This document shows, piece by piece, positions 57,974 to 64,000 of a DNA stretch of 64,000 nt. This DNA comes from Clarkia xantiana subsp. parviflora (Eukaryota > Streptophyta > Magnoliopsida > Myrtales > Onagraceae): contig JAPTYO010000001.1 of assembly GCA_036873135.1 (NCBI GenBank), positions 39,704,774-39,768,773 on the forward strand, written 5' to 3'. The stretch's first letter is position 1. Every line of letters starts with the position of its first letter. The notes below the pieces were generated by a model that saw only the letters and a program-made list of their open reading frames with translations, was not told the origin of the DNA and ran no database searches. The translations under genes were made by a program, and so were the position numbers.

Positions 57974-58200
57974 GCACTCTAGTTATTTTACATAATAATA
58001 TATATTGTTAAATAAGTGATAAAAAAATTTCAACATAGAGAAGTAGTAAATCACAATAATAAATGGAAAGAGTTATATCTAAATATCTTTAAGTAGACAT
58101 TCACAAAATTTTAGTTGTAATTGAGCATTTATATTACTACAAAATTTCATATTTATTGTCGAATATATGTTGATTACTCTTCAAAAAAGAACTGAACTGC
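57974..58200. other. Short AT-rich spacer
   Basis: Host DNA between the hAT MITE and the copia LTR. Nothing further seen. The last five bases (ACTGC) would be one copy of the copia TSD. Confidence 0.4.
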
Positions 58201-58402
58201 TGTTAAACTCTGGATTCAATAGAGAGGAATTTGGAGAATTCATTCATTGATTTAGAATTCGATCAGATACAGTAGAAACTGAATGGTACTGTTTATAGAT
58301 GCTGAAAACAGAAATAACAGATAAGAACTAGTAATAGCTAATAGGTCCCTAATTATGTAAATGATGAAAATAGGTCCCTGAAGTTTGTAACATGTTCCAA
58401 CA
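58201..58402 (-). repeat. 3' LTR of the Ty1/copia element
   Basis: About 202 bp. On the minus strand it runs TGTTGGAACATG to AGTTTAACA, a TG...CA LTR directly after a purine-rich stretch. The partner LTR would lie beyond Tat element 3, off-window, so the length is inferred from the ends only. Confidence 0.7.
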
Positions 58403-58409
58403 TTCGTCT

Positions 58410-58859
58410 TCATCTTTTCTTCTCCTCTTCTTCTTCATCTCCTTCTTCCCCTTCAGTTGCAAACAGATCAAGCACTCCCATCATCTTCAATAAACCATAG
58501 TGTTGTTGCTTGCCTAAAGATTTAGTCAATACATAAGCAAGCTGACTTCTCGTTCCCACATGCTGCGTTTTGATCACATTTTTCAACAATTTTTCCCTCG
58601 CGAAATGGCAATCAATTTCTATGTGTTTTGTTCGTTCATGGAAAATTGGATTAGCTGCTATCTTTATAGCAGCTTCAATGTCACAGTTCAACAGAGTTGG
58701 TGTCTTCAATTCATGTTTCAATTCCTTCAACAAACCCCTTAGCCAAATGATTTCTGCAACTGTGGTGCCTATGCTACGATATTCTGCCTCTGCACTGCTT
58801 CTGGAAATCGTAACTTGCTTCTTAGACTTCCATGAAACCATTGAAGTTCCAAGCATCAC
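58410..58859 (-). pseudogene. Ty1/copia RNase H segment (frameshifted from the main ORF)
   Basis: Contains SRSSAEAEYRS, LNCDIEAAIKIAANP, HERTKHIEIDCHF and LTKSLGKQQH, typical of copia RNase H. It is in a different frame from the rest of pol because of a one-base change near 58862. The last residues are almost all Glu, Gly and Lys because the polypurine tract is translated. Confidence 0.92.
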
Positions 58860-61709
58860 AATATCCTGTTACTGACTTTCTTGATAAACAGCAAGTTGCC
58901 CAGTCACTGTCACAATGTGCCACCATCTCTCCAAGATCATTAGTAGCTGAGAAAAGAAATCCTTGACCAGGATGTCTCTTGATGTAACGTATGACTCGCA
59001 TAGCTGCTGATAGATGTGACTTCTTTGGAGCATGGACGAATTGGCTTAAGTTTTGCACTGCAAATGATATGTCAGGTCGTGTCATTGTTAGATAAAGGAG
59101 ACGTCCAATGATCCTTCTATATTGTTCTTCATCTGTGAGAGCTTCATCTTCTTCATTAAGTTTGAAAGCTTTGTCATACTCAACAGAAGTGAGTTTGACA
59201 TGCTGTTCCATGGGTGTGGTTGCACATTTGGATCTCAGAAGACCAGCATATGTTATTAACTCCATAGAATACTTTCTCTGATTCAAAGTAATGTCCTCCT
59301 TTGATCTTGCAACCTCAATACCAAGAAAGTAACGAAGTGTTCCCAAGTCCTTGAGCTTGAAATGTGTTTGCAGCTCAGTTTTCAGCTTGGAAATCAGTCC
59401 TTCGTCAGAGCCTGTAATTAGCAAATCATCTACATACACCAGTAAATGAATTTGCTTATCTCCTTCAAATTTGCTGAACAAGCTATAATCATATTTGCTT
59501 TGCTCATAACCCATTTGAATCAAAGCATTGGTCAGTTTTATGTTCCACTGACGTGAGGCTTGTTTCAAGCCATATAATGACTTAGTTAATTTGCAAACTA
59601 TCCTTCTTGACTCTGAATTATGGCTTCTTATCTTGTTGAAACCGGGAGGTATATCCATATACACCTCTTCTTCCAAATCCCCTTGCAAGAATGCATTACT
59701 TACATCCATTTGGTGTAAAGGCCATCTTCTTGCTGCTGCTATACTCAGAATTACTCTCACAGTCGCCATCTTAACAACAGGTGAGAAGGTCTCTGTGTAA
59801 TCAACACCCTCTTTCTGTGTGTATCCCTTTGCAACTAGCCTTGCTTTGTACCTTTCTATAGAGCCATATGACTTATACGTAACTCTATAGACCCATTTGC
59901 AGCCAATGGACTTCTTCCCTTTAGGCAGTAAGACTAGCTCCCATGTATGGTTATCCTGCAATGCATCTATCTCCTCTTGCATAGCAGTGATCCATTTGGC
60001 ATCCTTGACTGCTTCATTGAATGTCCTGGGTTCAGTGATCTTATCTAATGCACCCAAAAAACATTTGAACGTATGAGATATGGAGTTATATGTCACTGTG
60101 CTGCAAGATAAAACATAATCATCCAGTCTTGAAGAAAGTCTTCTCTGTCGTAATGATCTTCTAGCTGGAATGGCTGGGATGTCATCAAACTGATCTTGTA
60201 TATCTTCACCATCTTCATCAACAACGTCAGTAAACACATGATCCTCCTCTTGAACATCACTTACAAACTCAGTACTATGATGATCATGAAAAATGTCATC
60301 AAAAATTGCTGTTGGGACAGTTGAAGAAACATGAAATAGTTGGTTGGAGTCTTCATTTGTAAACGTAAAAGGGAATAAGTGCTCTTTGAAAAGCACATCC
60401 CTGCTAACAAAGAAGCGTCTTGATTGGAGATCAAGTAGCTTGTACCCTTTCTGAGTGGGAGAGTATCCCATGAATACTGATATAGTGGATCTGGACTGTA
60501 GTTTATCAGCATGTTGCAAGTGCTTTGCAAATGCTAAGCATCCAAAAACACGGAGGTGTGTTACATTTTCCTTTTCTCCAGTTAAGACTTCAAAAGGTAT
60601 TTTCCCTTCCAAAACTGAGGATGGCATCAAATTTAATAAGTAGCAGGCTGCCATTAAACAATGTCCCCAGTACCTTTCAGGAATGGATGCTTGTATCTTC
60701 AATGCACGAGTGACCTCCAGCAAGTGACGAAGCTTGCGCTCCACAATTACATTTTGCTGTGGTGTTCTGACACAGCTGATTTGATGGATGATGCCCAAAC
60801 TGTCGAATAGCTCAGTACTGAGATGATTGCAAAATTCAGTTCCATTGTCACTTCGAAAAAACTTGATAGAAGCTGAAAACTGAGTTTGCACCATTTTAAC
60901 AAAGTTTCTCAGGTACAAAATGACTTCATCCTTGCTCCTTAGGAGGAAAACCCATGTGCTTCTGCTGAAATCATCCACCACAGTGAGAAAATATCTAAAA
61001 CCATCGTTTGTTTGAATTCTATTTGGCCCCCAAACATCAAGATGAACCAAGTCGAAACATTTATGAGTTTTAGAGTCTCTCAAAGGAAAAGACAAACGAG
61101 TTTGCTTGGCCTGAGGACAAACAAAGCAATCCTTTACAAAGATTCCATTAGTTGCTTCAAACTTAAACAATCTTTCAAGACTTTGAACATGAATATGTCC
61201 AAGCCTTCTGTGCCATAGAGCAACATCCTTCTTATTTGTGAGCAGCCTCCTATCTTCAAATGAAGAACACAAAACTTCCTGTCTTGAATTCTTCAGAATA
61301 TAAAGACCATTATGAGAAATTCCAATCACCATTCTCCTCCCATTTGAGGGGTCCTGAAACATCACAGAATCATGAAGAAAAGTGACATTCATCTTATAGT
61401 CTCGACATAGCTGAGACACAAATATCAAGTTGAACTTGAAGTTAGGTGCATATAAAACCCTCTTCAATGTAAGATACTCGTTCAACACACAAGTTCCAAA
61501 GTGTGTAACAGTAGAGGAGTGTCCATCAGGCAGTGTGACTACCTTGTTCAGGGTAATGTTTGGTTCCAAATCAGACAACCAATGACTATTACAAGTCATG
61601 TGATGTGAAGCACCACTGTCAATGACCCAATAAGAATCAGAAGTGGATCCATTAATGCTTCCACAAAAGATCATCATACCTGCCATATTCACCTTCATGT
61701 CTTGGAAAA
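58822..61709 (-). pseudogene. Ty1/copia pol: protease-integrase-reverse transcriptase, truncated
   Basis: 959 open codons on the minus strand, cut at its 5' side by Tat element 3. Counting from the ATG at 61698, protease is at 27 (VIDSGASHHMT). Integrase has zinc residues H163, H168, C191 and C194 and the DDE set D221, D284 and E320. Reverse transcriptase has MDVSNAFLQGDL (664-675), SLYGLKQASRQW and YVDD (755-758). Integrase before RT defines Ty1/copia. Gag and the 5' LTR are off-window or displaced. The integrase-to-RT frame is uninterrupted, so the element was probably young when cut. It ends in a frameshift before RNase H. Confidence 0.95.
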
Positions 61710-62576
61710 TGATGGATAAGTGTCCAATTCGGGTTCGTGTTTACATTTCGGGCCTCGTCGACACGTCAAAAATTACATCTCGGTTTAAAAACATCTCCCA
61801 CGGTATCAAAACGGTCCGGAGGCACGTTTACGCGCGTCCGGACCGGACCTCCGGGTTGCAGCAACCCGGACGTCCGGGTTGCGTGACAATTCGGACCTCG
61901 CCGAATTGACCAAATTCGACGAGGTCCGGATTGCCTTACGGGTATCGCGCTATTACCGTGCCCGCGATTACCGTTACGCGTAGAGAAGTCAAGTTCACGT
62001 ACTACCAACAAGGATGACGGTTACCACACGTTCTTGAACCGTCATCAAACAGCTTTAAAACCGGGTCCGGTCCCAAGAAAGCCTATAAATAGGAGGTCTT
62101 GGCCACCCATTTTCACACATTCTCTCATTTGCCCAACTTTGGTATTTTGAGCTCTGACTTCTCTCTAGAAATTCTATCTCTCTAGAAATTACCTTTTTGC
62201 CACTATAGTGACTTAAGCATCGGAGAGGGCTCCGCTAGCACCACCCCCCCCCCCCTCTCCGTGCTAGCATTGGTCCTTAGTGCAGGTTTCGGCGCCCTGA
62301 GTCACATCCGCCCTGGGTCACAACCTTGCCGGATCACAACCTTGCCGGGTCACAACCTTGCACGGTCACAATCTTGCCGGGTCACAACCTTGCCGGGTCA
62401 CAACCTTGCCGGGTCACAACCTTGCCGAGTCACAACCTTTCCGAGACACAGACCTCACGCGGGAGCAAGTCCGAACACTCGTCAGTGGCCCAACCTCCTC
62501 CTGACGGAAGGGTTACGGCCCGCACAGCTACGTAAATAGACGCGTCCCCACGACTCTGTTCAATCCGGACGCAACA
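61710..62576 (+). repeat. 5' LTR of element 3
   Basis: 867 bp, TGATGG to GACGCAACA. TATA box TATAAATA at 62084-62091. U5 has about eight CACAACCTTGCCGGGT-type units (62310-62440). U3 has a single GGGTTGCAGCAACCC palindrome in place of the 25-bp repeat series, and the sequence is more diverged than between elements 1 and 2. Confidence 0.93.
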
Positions 62577-62577
62577 T

Positions 62578-62594
62578 TGGCGCCGTCTACGTGA
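62578..62594 (+). other. Primer-binding site of element 3
   Basis: TGGCGCCGTCTACGTGA, one base after the LTR, identical to elements 1 and 2. Confidence 0.8.
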
Positions 62595-62622
62595 TTCGAA
62601 CAAAAAGCTAACCGCAGAAGCA

Positions 62623-64000
62623 ATGGCGAGTGATCACAACCCTCCCGAAGAGGTGAAAAACCTAAGGAAAAGGCCAGGGCGTCCCAAGAAATCCCCGGCA
62701 AATAAAAGAGCAGGAGGCCAAGCTCCAGCTAGGAGCCAGTCGGGACCCTCTCACATCCCAAGAGCTACTTCCGTAGCTTCATCCATACCGACTGACAATG
62801 TGCCCAACGCACAGCACAGAGAGCCAAAGGAAAAACACCACGTACCCACCTGGTTTCGAGCCAGAAGTGCACGAGGATGAATCCCACTCAGAGATGCCAC
62901 AAGGCGAAAAAGGACCGGGGGCAAACCCGATGCCCACCATTACTCCAGCAATGATGGCTGCGCTGGAAGAGTTACTCGCATTCCGCGAGTCTCTGAAAAA
63001 CCAAGGATATGCAGCTCAGCCTCCTCCGACCAACCAACAGTATGCTGCGCCAGCAGGAGAAATGTCGCAAGACACTACTCGCTATGGCAATCCTTTCCAG
63101 GGCGGTCACCAACAGGCAAGATATGAACCTGCACGGTCACACACTCCTTTCCAAGGAGCCCAACAGTGGAGGAATGAAAGACAGCCCCCATTCTACCACC
63201 CACAGCAACCACCAAGAGACGATCCTTTTCAGGCCACAAGCAGGGATCAATCTGAAATCTACCGCAACAATGATCAGCAAAATCCTTCAACAGGTTATGC
63301 TGAACCGGTAAAAAGATTCACCGCCGAGATGTTAGAAGAACTGGTGGAGAAGAAGATGAAGGAGGCCAAAATGAAGGGTATGCACGCTCTTGAAGAAAGG
63401 GCGTCACATCCGTTCGCTGACCACTTGGTGAACAGTCGCGTCCCAGACGCACTGTACCGAATTGGAGGAGACCCCTACCGGGGAAAAGGAGACCCAATTG
63501 AACACGTGCAAAGGCACGAGGCCTCTCTGCTAGGCAGGACGAAGAACCCACATCATTTCGCAATGACGTTTTCACAAACTCTTGCCGGGTCTGCAGCGCA
63601 CTGGTTCTTCTCACTGCCATGCGGAAGTATTACTTCATGGGCAGACCTAAAAGCCAAGTTCATCCAACGATAGATGGGCGAGCGCACACTGTTGAAAGGG
63701 GCAAACGCTCTGGACGACGTCCAACAGCATAACGAAGAGTCCCTTGCCGACTACTACGTCCGCTTTAATCAGAACATTTCTGACATTCAGGGAAACCTGA
63801 CCGAAGGAGAAATTGTTCGAGCATTCATCCGAAATCTCGGTCGAAGAGGCAATGCCTTAGCTGAAAAAATGGCAAAGCGCCCAGCGGAATCCATGGAGGA
63901 ATTGGCCGCAAGAGTAAAGGAGTACATAGACCTTGAGAGATTCAGAAGCCAGAACAAGGCAAAAATTGCTGCAGCTAAGGCAAAAGATAATCCAAAACAG
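62623..64000 (+). pseudogene. Tat element 3 gag, broken and cut by the window end
   Basis: Starts MASDHNPPEE like element 2. It has the same capsid motifs (HWFFSLPCGSITSWADLK, ESLADYYVRFNQN). There is a small deletion with a frameshift near 62843, then an in-frame TAG at 63671-63673 just after FIQR where element 2 has Tyr. Downstream the frame is again open to the window end. The region near 63939 that is shifted in element 2 is intact here. Confidence 0.9.

Larger units (their letters stand above)
61710..64000 (+). mobile_element. Ty3/gypsy Tat-lineage retrotransposon, element 3 (5' part)
   Basis: Same family as elements 1 and 2. It starts TGATGGATAAG after GAAAA (61705-61709, presumed TSD) and is inserted in the copia protease-side coding region. 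The 5' LTR, primer-binding site and most of gag are in the window; the rest is beyond 64000. Confidence 0.93.

Noticed and set aside
1..64000. tRNA and rRNA genes
   Set aside because: No cloverleaf or rRNA-like sequence was recognised on reading; the B-box at 9393 is in a SINE-like repeat. A tRNAscan run would be decisive.

Overview
The window is nuclear DNA of a flowering plant, most likely a eudicot. The evidence is two plant-specific gene families, AT-rich intergenic DNA with many AT microsatellites, and a dense mix of plant transposons. The species cannot be named from this sequence. Only two ordinary, apparently intact host genes are visible. One is a 3-ketoacyl-CoA synthase (minus strand, 5459-7052, one 100-bp intron, complete Cys-His-Asn triad). 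The other is an AP2/ERF transcription factor of the CRF-like/ERF118 group (minus strand, 54294-55217, with a probable 5' UTR intron).

Most of the rest is transposon DNA, and many copies can be delimited to the base by target-site duplications (TSDs). Three copies of one Ty3/gypsy Tat-lineage family are present. Element 1 (16498-27909, minus, TSD GTATT) carries protease, reverse transcriptase, both RNase H domains and integrase, but almost no gag. Element 2 (37362-48751, plus, TSD CCATC) carries gag and protease, then a second gag-like domain where reverse transcriptase would be. Element 3 (61710 to the window end, plus) shows its 5' LTR and gag. The 3' end of a related but different Tat element fills 1 to about 2322. 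Elements 1 and 2 have long 3' regions with tandem arrays of 36-bp and 66-bp units. Element 1 also holds a four-exon open gene on the antisense strand (19300-20747).

Other elements, left to right: a Tourist-like element (3123-4967) with a small MULE nested in it (3341-4375); a Helitron (12002-13093); a second MULE-like element (about 29268-30055); a Pack-MULE (31248-34915, TSD ACTTGTCAT) carrying auxin-response-factor pieces and an intact-looking ULP1-type protease domain; a Helitron on the minus strand (35123-35771); a hAT element (37089-49381, TSD AGAGCGGC) split by Tat element 2; a hAT MITE (45367-45926) inside a repeat array of element 2; another hAT MITE (57079-57965); and a Ty1/copia element (58201-61709, minus) cut by Tat element 3. 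A dispersed SINE-like sequence recurs at least seven times.

The nesting gives a relative history: unknown sequence, then hAT, then Tat element 2, then hAT MITE; and copia, then Tat element 3. The most unusual content is the split of gag and pol functions between sister Tat copies, the protease-gag fusion, the spliced antisense gene, and the Pack-MULE protease.
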